From positions 7,750,001-7,814,000 of the forward strand of contig OZ020251.1 of assembly GCA_963971285.1 (NCBI GenBank): a stretch of DNA of 64,000 nucleotides. Direction: 5' to 3'. The position numbers and the translations under genes are program-made. The DNA is from Astropecten irregularis (taxonomy: Eukaryota > Echinodermata > Asteroidea > Paxillosida > Astropectinidae). Of this stretch, positions 11,517 through 23,900 are shown one piece after another; position 1 is the first letter of the stretch, and the number at the start of each line of letters is the position of its first letter. The notes below the pieces were generated by a model, which saw nothing but the letters and a program-made list of their open reading frames with translations, searched no databases and was not told the DNA's origin.

Positions 11517-11762
11517 CTAAACCATACTCAAAGACTGCTTCTTCTCGGCTTTCTTGCGGGGCAATCGTCCAGGGTTGTTGACGGATGATTCGGCCAGTTT
11601 CACCCGATACTTCATTTGAGCAAAATAAGTGAATCTTTCAATAACTGCTCGTCTCGATCTTGCGCTAATTATGTCCATGGTTTGACTCGCAATGCACGGA
11701 ATGCCATATCCAACATTGTACTGACCATTGATATCATGATTATGTACCATTAAGATGTCCCA
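11517..11762 (-). CDS. Probable last coding exon of an unidentified minus-strand gene
   Basis: Read on the minus strand, a long pyrimidine run ends in AG just before 11762. An uninterrupted frame then runs to a TAG at 11517-11519. The peptide begins WDILMVHNHDINGQ and continues with GYGIPCIASQTMDII, SARSRRAVIERFTYFAQMKY and a Lys/Arg-rich tail PRKKAEKK. The composition looks protein-like rather than random, with even hydrophobic spacing and a basic C-terminal tail. I do not recognise the family. No upstream exon at higher coordinates was identified, so the gene is partial here. It could also be a chance frame. Confidence 0.5.
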   Translation of the reverse strand, partial: WDILMVHNHDINGQYNVGYGIPCIASQTMDIISARSRRAVIERFTYFAQMKYRVKLAESSVNNPGRLPRKKAEKKQSLSMV

Positions 11763-11929
11763 CTAAAAAAAAAATATGTCTGTTTTGTCAAACATGACCG
11801 GATTTTATAAGCCAATCTCGAGGCGGGCAACTGCTCCTGCAAAAAGGACTTGGTCACTCATAGCATATAATTAAGTTTTTATCTCCAAAATGATTATCTT
11901 TAAGTTATAAAAAAATTGAAAAAGAAAAA

Positions 11930-12012
11930 CTGAATGGAACGTGAGTCGAACCTTCGACCCCCGGAATACCGTACCAGAACGTACCCTACCAACCAAGCTA
12001 TCTAGATTAAAA
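11930..12012 (-). repeat. tRNA-derived SINE (family I), minus strand
   Basis: In plus orientation it reads GTGAGTCGAACCTTCGACCC, then CCGGAATACCGTACCAGAAC and CAACCAAGCTATCTAGA. This is the reverse complement of the B-box to A-box body of the family. Confidence 0.75.
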
Positions 12013-14301
12013 TTAGATTTTTAGTTTCTTATTAGACATTCGCTTTAACATAAATGTCTTTTTCATTTCATTCAAGATTTTTTCATCTTTGAATTATTTT
12101 CTAGCACTTTGTAGTTGCGATAATTCCATGCAGTATGTTAGGGGACATACCCTTATGAAAAGATAACACCAATTCTAAAAAGAAAACGGATACCAGACAA
12201 TTTTGAATCCAAGCCCTGGTTTTATTGCACTGCATGGAGTGTATGCACAGCTAGGCTTGGTGACACAGTGATATGACATCTGCACTAGTCTATTCAGAAG
12301 AAGGTCGTTGGTTCGAAGGCGGTTTTTAAAACAATATTAATTTTCTGGCGATTTTGGAGTTATGTTGCAAATGATGGTTATTTTGCAGATATACACACTA
12401 TAGACTCTTCTTACAGTTGACGCCATGCAGAGTGACGTCAGAGTTATCCATGACAACTGTATTATTTCTATAGAAGGATAAGTGCGATTATTAATAACAC
12501 ATGTCTATATAGTAGGTTTATTATTTCATTCAGCTCAATCCTATACGACAGGCTGTTGAGAAGCATACATGCTGCTGACCAAAACCATTCCCAATCACCC
12601 ATCTCGTGTCTTCAGCGAGTACGGAGGGGGAGGGGAGGGTTGTAACTGCCTACGGTGGTCAATTTGGTCTTGCTCGTTTGCATCCCCCCTCTCCGCCCCT
12701 GGTCGTCGAACACCTGTCCAGAAAAACTGTCCCTTTCTTAATGGAATCGATGACATTCAATCAGATATAAAAGTCGGAAGCTATCCCGATAACAGCTTCT
12801 TCAGTAAAAAAAAAAGAAAAAAGTAACCAACAAAAAAACAAAAACAAAAAATCCCTCAACGAACCCTTATCTAAACCACACCCCTTCTGATGACAACCCT
12901 CAACAATAATGAATGTCATTACACTTTGATGAGATTTTTTTTCTCTCTCTCCCCTTTTTTTCTTCTATTTATTCCTCCTCCTCTGCTTCTTCGCCCCGGT
13001 CTCATATTATTATTATTATTATATGCTATAGCAATCATCACCTGGTAGATACCCTTTGAGTGGTAAATTTCATTATTGAGCTGACATGAAGTCATTTGTG
13101 GGGAAAAAAAATTAACTGCCTTCTCCTGTAATTGCAAGGCGGCACATAATCCACTTTACTTCACACGCGCGCCTCCCCACCTGTTCCAAGCTTGTCGACA
13201 ATGAAAATGATATATACGTCAAATCTGATGTATTTCATCAACGATTGAATCAATCAGCCCCGTATTTCATATGCATTTTCGAATCGTGTCGCAAAGAATT
13301 ATTAAGTTCTTTCTTGTGATAAATCTATTGGCATAACTGGTAATAACTTACACCAGCCTTTATATTGATGTTCGATTTAACTGCCGTTGTACTTTATATG
13401 AGACATTCTCTACAGCGAATCGGGTCAAAATGCTGACCTTCCGTTCTAGGCTCGGCTTATTAGTTTCTGGTGAATTTGACAGGTATTGAGTGAAACGTGC
13501 AAGCCAGTCCCATAGTGTTTGAATCTGTGTACATGTATTCTCTTAGGTTCATCCCACAGTGTTTCCTTAAATTTCAAAATACTGAGATGATTGGGTTATA
13601 ACACCGATGATTAGATTCACGAAACCAATGTTTAGGTTTACATACTTGATGAGACATTTGAGGTTCACAAAAACGAAATGAAAGGGATCAGTCCACATGA
13701 CGAAGCCGAAGAAAGGCTCCGCCCCATGTATATCCCAAGCCCTTCATTTCATTTAGGACACAAAATGGCGCCAAATCTATAGCTAGACTTCCAATGAACA
13801 GGTTCAACCAGACCGATTACGAACACAGTTTTCTCGTCAGATCTAATCAGGAGTTTAGCATGATGGATTGGCTTGGGTCGCTAAGGTGCGAAGTGTGCCT
13901 TGATATCAAAGTTCAGGTTAAGTCATTCGATATGTCACCGTGAAACGATAGTCAATCCTGCAAGTGTGTGAGGAGCCGGTTACCATTAAGGAGAAGGAAT
14001 TTACAGCTACTATCCTCTGCTGTGGCCTTGGTATATCTCTTCCAGTCCTACTAAAACCGTGAACAGAAACTCAATCTTGTGTCACTGAAATAAACCTGTT
14101 TCCACACGTATCCCATTCGTACCATCTAAACCTATTTAAGTCATGGGAAGAAATTATCCATACATAAAGACTTGTTGTGCTGTCTTTCTTTGACGGTTAG
14201 GCTGCAAGACACAATATTCTTTCAGATATTTAACGATACATTTCAACAGCTTATACATATCAAACAGCTTAGTGGCAAATGTTTAGAGTAGGGAAGGCCT
14301 G
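12013..14301. other. No gene recognised
   Basis: A SINE-like fragment (GGTCGTTGGTTCGAAGGCGG) lies near 12303-12322. An 85-codon frame at 12569-12826 ends in a Lys/Arg run over a poly-A stretch and looks spurious. A short ATT run lies at 13005-13021. The 5' exons of the micro-exon gene could be here, but no candidate gave the required reading phase. Confidence 0.35.
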
Positions 14302-14361
14302 ATGCGTTTCGATCCTAACAGGATATTTCTCATGCGTTTCGATCCTAACAGGATATTTCTC
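14302..14361. repeat. 30-bp direct tandem repeat, two exact units
   Basis: Two adjacent copies of a unit starting ATGCGTTTCGATCCTAACAG and ending GGATATTTCTC. Each contains the near-palindrome GATCCTAACAGGAT. Related words occur at 1700 and 19073. Confidence 0.9.
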
Positions 14362-14455
14362 AAAGGCAACATGACGGAAGAACAAGAACATTTGTTTTGT
14401 GGCAAATTTAAATTGTGTTTAATTTTCAAATGGTTTACCTTCATCCCGATTAGCA

Positions 14456-14781
14456 TTTTAAGGTACAGTACAGGATTGGTTACATATCCCAACAGAAATG
14501 TTCGTAGATTTATGTATAACTTTCAGGATAGGAAAATGCTGCTTGTAGTAACATACATGTGCCGTTAAAATATGTGAAATGGTGTATTTATCTAGACATT
14601 AGTAAGACAATGAAAGAGAAAAGTTTTGATCTCGGGGTAAGATCAAAACCATTTGTTATGTTTTAAAAGAAAAATTTAGTCGGTTTTTCGCTATGATTAT
14701 TTTCATGTACATGCTGGATTGGACAAACAAAGCGCAACTGGTGTCCTGCGTACATTACCAACCATGTGTTATACCTTTAAG
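14456..14781 (+). mobile_element. MITE family E, subtype E2, copy 1
   Basis: It starts TTAAGGTACAGTACAGGATT and ends GTTATACCTTTAA, so the ends are inverted AAAGGTA/TACCTTT. The family body reads AACAGAAATGTTC, then a TTTATCTAGACATTAGTAA-type segment and an internal palindrome (TTTTGATCTCGGGGTAAGAT). About 325 bp, non-coding. Subtype E2 carries the GATCTCGGGGTAAGATC centre; subtype E1 has GATCTTTTAAAAGATC there instead. Confidence 0.85.
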
Positions 14782-14874
14782 TAATTTAGATTTTTCTTGC
14801 AAAATAGATATATTTTGTTCAATTTGTACGGGTAAATTGCTAAATGAAACATAATTTTATTTCTCTCCCTACAG

Positions 14875-14927
14875 TTCATGGACGGCCACTGCCCTGGCTT
14901 AAAGACAACAGTCAAAAACGTGCACAG
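14875..14927 (+). CDS. Micro-exon gene, exon a (53 nt)
   Basis: The strong acceptor TTTATTTCTCTCCCTACAG precedes it and the donor GTGAGA follows. The chosen frame encodes HGRPLPWLKDNSQKRAQ after a split first codon. An alternative frame with an internal ATG (14878) would stop in the 27-nt exon downstream, so it is less likely. Confidence 0.6.
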
Positions 14928-17900
14928 GTGAGATATTCCTATTTTTATTTTCCAATCACGAAAAGAAATCGACACCAGTGCACAGGTGTGCAAAATTGTA
15001 ATAATAATAATAATAATAATTTATTCTTAATATAGCGTTTTCCATTAAAAATCTCAAAACGCTTTACATAAAAATTCACAATCATAAGTAAGAAAAACCA
15101 TCTATTCATTAACTAATTTCAATATTACGAGTAAAACGTATAATACCCCCCTGAAAGTAAAAAGAAAAAAAATGCTGAACGTTTTAATAAATTTCACACT
15201 CATTACTGATTTATAAATAAACTAAGAGTGTATTTAAGTTACAATCACACCAATTAAAAAAAAATAAAATACAAAATACAAAATAAAACATAAAAACCAT
15301 TAAAACCGATGAAACAGATGAACAGAAATACAATTATTTAGTTTACATGTTAAGAATAATACTTTCTAAAAAGATATGTCTTAAGTTGAGTTTTAAAAAT
15401 GCCATACTGACCGTTATGTCTTAAATAGACTGGAAGTTTGTTCCACAATTTCGGTGCATAGTTAGAAAAGGCACGATCACCATATGTCTTGCTAGGTATA
15501 GGACGAACATTTTGATAGCACAATTTTACCCCATCACAGCTTCTAAAATTGTTTGATGAAATGCATCGGGATTAATAATAATTGCTTAAAGGGTGCCTTT
15601 TACTTTTTCCATTTGTTTTCCCATTTTACTGCTGTTTGTTTTGGTGAAGATCTCTAACAAATGTCATTTCTCTGTTTCATTTTTTGTTCGCATAATGTGC
15701 TTCTGCCATTGCTACCTTCAAGCAGATTGATTTGGTGAGTCGATTGTCTTTATACGTACATTTTGTGTAAACTGAGTTCATCAAACCTTTAAAAAAACAT
15801 GGCTGTAACGTCTGAAAAACATTATGCACATGTCTCACCGATTAATGATTTAACGTATATCTAAATGCGTATAGGATAAATAAACCTTGACAGCTTTCGT
15901 TGAAGAGTCACATTAGAATGACAAATGACTGTAGCATAATGCCAACGACAACAACAACATTATTTTACGGCTTCAGGACAACATGAATGCTTCATTGAAT
16001 TGTTGGATAGGCAAAAACAACAACAAACAAACAAATATAAATCAAAGCAAACAAATAAACCAACAACAAAAATCCGCTTCACTGTTCATGAAGAATCATG
16101 CTTCGAAAAAAGAAACACGCGCGCAAGCAAAAAATAACTGCAAAGTAGTCGCAACTAGATAACATTACAATGGAGTTGCTTGTTAACCTGTGATGTTTGT
16201 GGAAGCGCAACTTTTGCGTACTGATAAAAGTTGTTTCGGAGGGAATGGCTTTGTGTCTAAAAAGTTGCCTAGCACCAATTTCTGGTTTGATCTAAGCAGA
16301 CACAGGTTTCAAACCAAATTTGAGTTTATTATGTGCAACTTGCACAAGGTTCATATCAGATTTTAATCATAAAACCATACGAGCGATCCTAAATATAGTG
16401 CGCCACTAAGTTTTCCAGGCGCACAGCGATTGAGTAGACACATTCCGAGCATTGTGATTGGCCAACGCTTCGCAAACTCTTGGTGGCGCACTATTTATGG
16501 AGTCGGGCGTATTATCTTTGTACTGATAGTAGACCCTTTTTTTTCTTCTTTTTTTACAAACATTGACTCGTAAATGGCATAGGCCGCCAAATGTTTCACT
16601 TCATTTCATCTTCTCGAAAGACGGTGTAACCAAATTCAACGTTTTTGCAAACTTTCCATAGCTTAACAAATTACATACCATCTTTGCTTGTGTTGTTTCC
16701 ATTACATTCAGCAATATCTTTCAATGTTTATGAAACGTTGTGTACAAATTGTGTTCAAATTGTGGTAATTTTTTATGCCAGGCTTTGATGGCTCTCCATA
16801 GTTTCCACCATCTTGGTTTGCAAAAACCCATGCTTTGACGTTGCAAAATAAAGGGGTCTAGAGTAACTGTACGAAAATGCCTCCGGCATGGTGTTGAGTC
16901 ATTAACATGCGGGCTGTTGTAATGGCCTTCATAAAACATGCATAATCGAACGGGCAACCAACATGGTTCCTGAGACAATTTGCTCAACCTGATATTGCAC
17001 ATGAAAAAAAAACCACAAGGCCAGCGTAGATAATAAATGATTTTGGCAATTGCGATATTAGGTTGGGCAGTGAAAAGAACAATAGTGTATGATATTGGAA
17101 TGTACTTCAGATAAGCATTAACATCACATTGATCGTATACATGATACTAGCCTTGCTTCTTTCCATTTTCCTCCCATGTATACAATGATACAACCCGTAA
17201 TACTTGGAATCCAGGACATACATACATACTGCACACTGCTCTCGTGAACGAATCGCGCTCTGCTTTGACAGACTTTAATATCATTTTTTTGGTACCGTAA
17301 TGGATCAAAATCGAATCTCGTTGCTCAGAAAGGAAACCTGAAATTGTGTCTGCGTTTTTCACAAACAAAATTAATGCGCATGTTGAATGTGAACACCAGA
17401 CAAGCAACATGGCTGTCTATTATGTTAACGAATAATGTGCAAGAAGAACGTCGGTTTCAAAGTTTCAATGCTAGTGTATTATAGGGGTTTGCTGCAATGA
17501 AACGCGGAGTGAATTTAAGGTGTAATACAATCGTGATTACCAAAGGTCACAGAACAGCACTCACACTTTGCCTGATCCAGCATATACATGAAATAATAAA
17601 CCTGCAATAATTTGAGCTCAATCGGACATCTGAAATAGGGAAAACCCGACTCAATGTTTCTTATCAAACAAAAGGAATTGTTTTGATCTTACCCTGAGAT
17701 CAAAACTGTTTTCGGTCATTGTTTTACTAAAATATCGAAAACCCGACTCAACTTTTCTTATAGAACTTAAATAATGATTTTGATCTTACCCCAAGATCAA
17801 AACTGTTTTCGGTCTTTATTTCACTAATTTCTGGATAAATACACCATTTCTGGTTGAAATATTTTAACGGTGTGTTTCTACCAGCGTCATATCTATACCC

Positions 17901-20900
17901 TGAAGATTACACGTAAAACTATGAGCATTTCTCGTAGGCTATATTACCAATCCTGTACTGTACCACAAACTGCGCACTAATTAGCCCGGCATACAGCATG
18001 CATTTTTGATGAAGTACACGAACTCCCTCTTCTTGCTCGCGTCCCCACTTCCACCCGACTCGAGTGGGCGATGACAATTCGATTTACGATTAAACGGCGG
18101 CAGATCAAAGTGAGCCCGAGGCTTGGAGAAGAAAAAAAAAGACAGATACAATAACCGAAAAAAAAAAAATTCCAGTAACCTTGATCATGACGAGAAGACA
18201 ATAGGGGGCTTTTACGCTCGCCAACGATACCCCGTGTATTATGTTTACCCTATAGTGTGTACGCAAAATGCTCCATCCCAGTGACGTAGGAGGAGAAGAC
18301 AAGTCTTATAGGGTCAGAAGAATGACATTGAACCTCATTCTCCACGCGGTAGGAAATGCGAAACAATTCCAAGTCTAGAAATAGTATAAAAGAGCAATTT
18401 CTTCACCGCGTCATATATCATCCTTTTATCTTAATTCACCCACGAAGCCTTGGCTCCCATAGGCCACTACAAATCCAATTCTGTCTAGTGCTGATTTTAT
18501 TTATTTATTTATTTATTTATTTTTTGGAACTTGTGTGGACGGCACCGCTCCTCGAGGATGCTGATTGAGATAGGCTTAAGGCAAGATGTCTCCAGAACAG
18601 GGATTAAAAAAATACGAGCGCATAATTACGTCGCCATGGGATAAAAAAGATCGTTTCCATAGCATTAGGCGCTTCAACCATCAGCGCCATGTCATGACAA
18701 CCAAAAAAAACCAGAAAAACAAAACAAGAAAAGTGCAAATTCGATACTATTCTTCTGGGGAATTAGAGAAAGCCCTTTTACCTTTATATATATATATTTT
18801 TTTTTCATTTCTATTTTACCCTGCAATTTGGTTCCCTGCAGGTTAAATAATAAATTTACTATTGGGAGCTAAAGGGCTGAAAGCTCTTAAGGTTGTATTG
18901 AGTACGTCACGATGCCAACGTACTTTTTTTCAGAGAGTTCACTGTACAATATTAATATTGCAACAACAAATTCATCTTTCGCCTAATTCTCACCGCTCAA
19001 AAAAACGCTTATATCAAAGTAACTTAACATCCCCCGACATCTAACCCAAGGAATTAGGGGGAATGACGTTATGATCCTAGCAGGATCTGTCTCTTAGGCT
19101 AAATGGCAAGAAGACATGAGCATGCAGGTTAAGATACACATAAATGGATGAGAGGATCAGAACAAAGAGGGCAGGGCGATCGATGGAAACTCGAGTTGTA
19201 CGAGAGATAAGCAATCGGATATGACGACTTCTACGGAGCAATGCATCATGAGGGTGGGAAATCACAAAGGGATGAGGTAGAGATGGGCAAGTATGGAGAG
19301 GGTAAAGGGACCAAACATTAATTTGTGTCAAAAGGGTATTATTGTATTCAGGAAAAAATATTCAAGAAGGTATAGAGAGATATAAGAAACAGTGATGCAA
19401 GATGGTGGATGACAGAAGAAAACCTTACTTAAAGGTACAGTACAGGATTGGTATCATACCAAAACAGATATGTTCACATATTTACATGTAGTTTTCAGGA
19501 TATGAAGATGGTGCTTATAGAAACATACAGTTAAAATATTTCTGACTTAAATTGTTTATTGATATAGAAAATAATCAAACAACGACCGAAAACAGTTTTG
19601 ATCTCAGGGTAAGATCAAAACAATCTTTATTTTTTGTAAGACAAATTTTGTCGGATTTTCGCAATTTTTCGCTAAGTTCATTGTTTTATGTACATGTTTG
19701 ATGTGTGGTTGCTGTTTTGCGACCTTTTCAGAATTATGTATTATCATGCCTTTAAAATCATCATTCATTTCAGAGTTGGAGTCCCGGGAACCAGCTTCCC
19801 ATCTGTTATATCTCTCCATTTATCATGACCGTTAATGAAGTTTAAACGGACCATGATGGTGTTTATTCCTATCTACCGTATTCATTACCGTGTCCAGCAC
19901 ACCGCAATGTGCGCAGTATATCCCTGAAAATCACTCTTGAAGACATAAAATTTAATGATATTCGAGGTGTGCTTGCTGAAACGAATTAGAGTTAACCTGA
20001 CATCAAGAAAATAATTATAACACCACCATTACAAACAACATTAAATGTAATATCTTATTTTGGTTTAAGAAATGCAGATTCATGGGCACAAATATCAAGG
20101 AAGATACAATAACAGTCATCTGCGAAATTTTAGGCTCCATGCGGTGTCCACGTTTTGAGAAAACAGTGAAAAAACAAACAAACCGTTTTTGGTAATTGGT
20201 TTTAACATTTTATGGATACCTACAGCATTTCAGGCAGAATAATCTTGTAAGGTGTGTTTCTACCATCACAATTTTTATACCCTATAAGTTATAGGTATAT
20301 CTGCTAAGATTTCTGTTTCGGTAGGCCTATGCTACTATTAGTATGATAGTATATTTAAATATTCTTCAGTTCACATTTTGGAAAGTGCTAAAGATGTTTG
20401 TGAATTGGACTTCTTTAACGGTAGACGAGAACGGTTTCTTTACATTTCCAAACAAGAGACGATTGTCAAATGCGAAAATCAATGCATAATTCATTGTATT
20501 ATCTTAAGCTATTTACACTTATACACTTGTTACTACAATGCTACAATGTTTATTTTGCACAATATTTGTTCCGAAATATTTATGTCATCGAATGGAAAAG
20601 AAAAGGTAAACATTCACAATGCTGATAAAGTTGTTAGCAAAACTTAATCACATTAAAAAAAAATTGGACAAAAAAAGTTTAAGCGAAATCGTTATTGTGA
20701 AGAAATGTGTGAAGCTTGGGTCGCCATTTTCCGTTCTCGGTTAAACTTGACACAACTACTCTATGCAAACCTGTCAAGTTACAGTGGAGTTGGACTATAC
20801 TTGTAGAGTCTGATTTATTTCAATCAATGACATTTCGCAGATACATTATGATTACACAGACACACAAACGACACGATCATTACCACATCTTGGGCAATTC

Positions 20901-23900
20901 AAATAATAAAGCTCTTTTCTCACCAGTCAAAACTAAGAAATATCGGCATAAGTCTCTTTCAGCCCCCATTCCAAATGTGTTTCATCGGCACCCCTTCAGT
21001 ATCGGCAAAGGGACCTGGTTCCACTGAAATGGGAGGTGATCTGGGTCTTCTCCAAATGTAACGTTTTTAACTGCTACATTAACTACTTTGCTGCGAATTG
21101 AAGTTAAAATGGTAAAAGATCGGATGTTTACAATTAATTGGAGGAAAGGCCCATGGTATTTGTGTCGATTACATCCGCTCATTCTACTAGGTCACCTCGT
21201 TATAGATGTTTATCATTGGTGTTTGTTCCAGATGTGATGTTTGTTCACACTTGGCTTTACCCTAAATCGCATCAATGCTCTTATATGGGTCCTTCCTGCC
21301 TTAGCCACAGTTTCTCCAGACGTATATTTACCTAAACCACCAAAAAACATATTCACTTTCAGCCAATCTTCCCAGCTACTGGGGAAACGAACCGGGTTCC
21401 TCAGTCTTCTCATATAAAACGCACGTGTCTTGTAGAGGTTATTCGGGAACAAATTTGAGCCTCAGAAAGTCTGGTGCAATCACAGCTCTTTCGATGCAGA
21501 AAGTCCGGAGATTCGAGACCCTTTTTCCCCATCAATTGTTTACCATTCCCAGAAGAATCAATATCTGAAATGACGGTCCGCGCTGACCTTTAGTTTCTGG
21601 TGTCCGGCTGGCATTTAATATAATATAGAACTCTGGATATTGCGTTGTTTTGTGCATTATTGTATTTCATGGCAATAACTGGGCTGTTTATTGTTTTACC
21701 ACGCTTCTGTTGCAGGGCGCACGGGTAAGTAACTCTATGCATGTATCAGCAGTATCTTGTCCGTATGTTGAGACAAGTCTAAAAGCCGTGAAATGATAAT
21801 AACTAACCATAACTCTTTGGCAGACTAAACACAATGAAACTAATTTCAAGAAGCCAAAGTTATAACAAAAATACCGTTGACATTTCTCGGCAAAGGTAGT
21901 TTTGCGGTAACTATTTGGAACACGAAACCGCGCAGACTTATTGCAGGTGGCTTGCATAGCAGGCGCATGGTTGTCAGCCAGAATACCACGTGATGAATAC
22001 TGCAAATGGCTGGTTCCCGCGCGGTTGATATGTCAGTGTGATGTATTGACCAGCATTGAACCGTGGATGGAATGAGCAAGATGAATGTTACGCGGGAAAC
22101 AGAAAATGACAGACAATGTGAATATTGCAGACGGATATCGAACGGTGAAAAGATTAGAGAGGCGGGAATAAGACCTACAGGAAATAGGAGACCATGTTAA
22201 TATTGCAGACGGATATCGAACGAATAAAAGACCATGTACAGAGGCGGGGATAAGACATACAGGAAAAGAGAGAAGTGGTTTGGGGCTTACCCGGACGGAA
22301 AAGAAGAGACAAAAACGATGTAAGAGGAAGCGGGGTGTTTATCAAGGTCTTTAAGGGTTTGTCTCTTGTGTATGGAGTCGATTTCGGAGTTGAAGCCTTA
22401 TGATCGATCGTGACTCGAGTTTCGTAGAATAACCTATCGTGCCCTATACTTAGGGCAGCTGCAATGCATCATAAGTCCTTGCGATTGAAAGTTACGATGT
22501 GTGTGGTGTAATAGACCCCTGAGCACGTTAACACCAATGTCAACACTTAAAGCTAGACTTGGTAGACTAAAGTAGACAAGCTATGTTTCGCTATTTCACA
22601 TAATCCATAGGTCACGTTCACAGGCAGAACTTCCGCCATTAATGAATGTACCCAAAACAATCTTCTTCTTACGGTGTTACTCTGTGACGAAGTGAAAGTT
22701 GCATGTCTTGTTGTTATTGTGTCGTGGTGTTTGTCAAGTTATCTCTCATGGTAAGGTGATGCTATTTATTTCTTATAGTTTCCTAGTTTGGTTTATGTAT
22801 ATTTTTTTTAAGAAAATCATCAACATGTAGCTGTGCTTTTTTTTCAAGTGGCAATGTAATTCCACCTCGTGATTTGATACAGTTTTCAAGATATAGATTT
22901 TGTGATGTATCCACTGCTTTTGTTTTCTTGAAAATGTTGCCAGTTGAGTATATAGAGGCTTTAGACGTGTGATCATTGATATATTTAATATTCCCATTTG
23001 TTATGCATGTAATCATTCACTAAAAACGGCGTCCTTGTCAATGATTTTGATAGTCACGGTTATGATGGTTCTGTTTGGACGGATGGGGGCGTTTCCTCTT
23101 GACGTATGTCTGCACAAACATTAGCGAATTCATTTCAGTATTTTGTTTGCATGAATGCGTATCTGGTACCTTGTATGCACCGAGCAAAGTAGGTTGAATA
23201 TGTCCCCTCTTGGAAATTCTAAAGGGGGCTCGACAGGTTTCATAAGAAACTTACTTTTGGAATTAACTCCAATAAATAGGAGTTTATACTTATCCGTCGC
23301 AAAGTCGACAAGTATTTTTGTTAGAAATGGGGGTTCGCTACAAATTTCAACCCTCGAATTAATGTGACTCTGGTTCCAATGGGAGCGATTTCAACTCTGC
23401 TCTTCGGAGAGTGTTGATTAGTACACACAAAGTCATGCCTCCACAAGCAGTTCTTTCACTGCATGTGTGTAAACGGTCGTAAAACTATCATTGTTCAAAT
23501 TAGGCATGCCCTTCACCGACGTGGGTGAGCACTGTATATACTCAGTGCTTGTGAGAGCAGTTGAAAAAAAAATCACATGCTGGCTCAGCATCCCACCTGA
23601 GCCAGCATATGACTTTTTAACGTGCTCTCACAAGCACAGAGTATACAGTGCTCATCTATTTCCCGACCAAAATCAATCAATATTCATAAATCATTGTTGT
23701 GCCTTGTCTGTATCCTGTAAAATTGTCTATTGCTGCAGTACGAATGAGCTAAGAACGAACTTTCTATTAACTGTTTCTTATTGCATTATCAAAAGTAGAA
23801 GTAGTACTGGAGCCTATGTGCATTTTCCTGTTCATTTTATGGACATTGTGATTGGTCAACGCAATGAAAACTCTAGGAGGCGCACTATTATGAATCGGCC

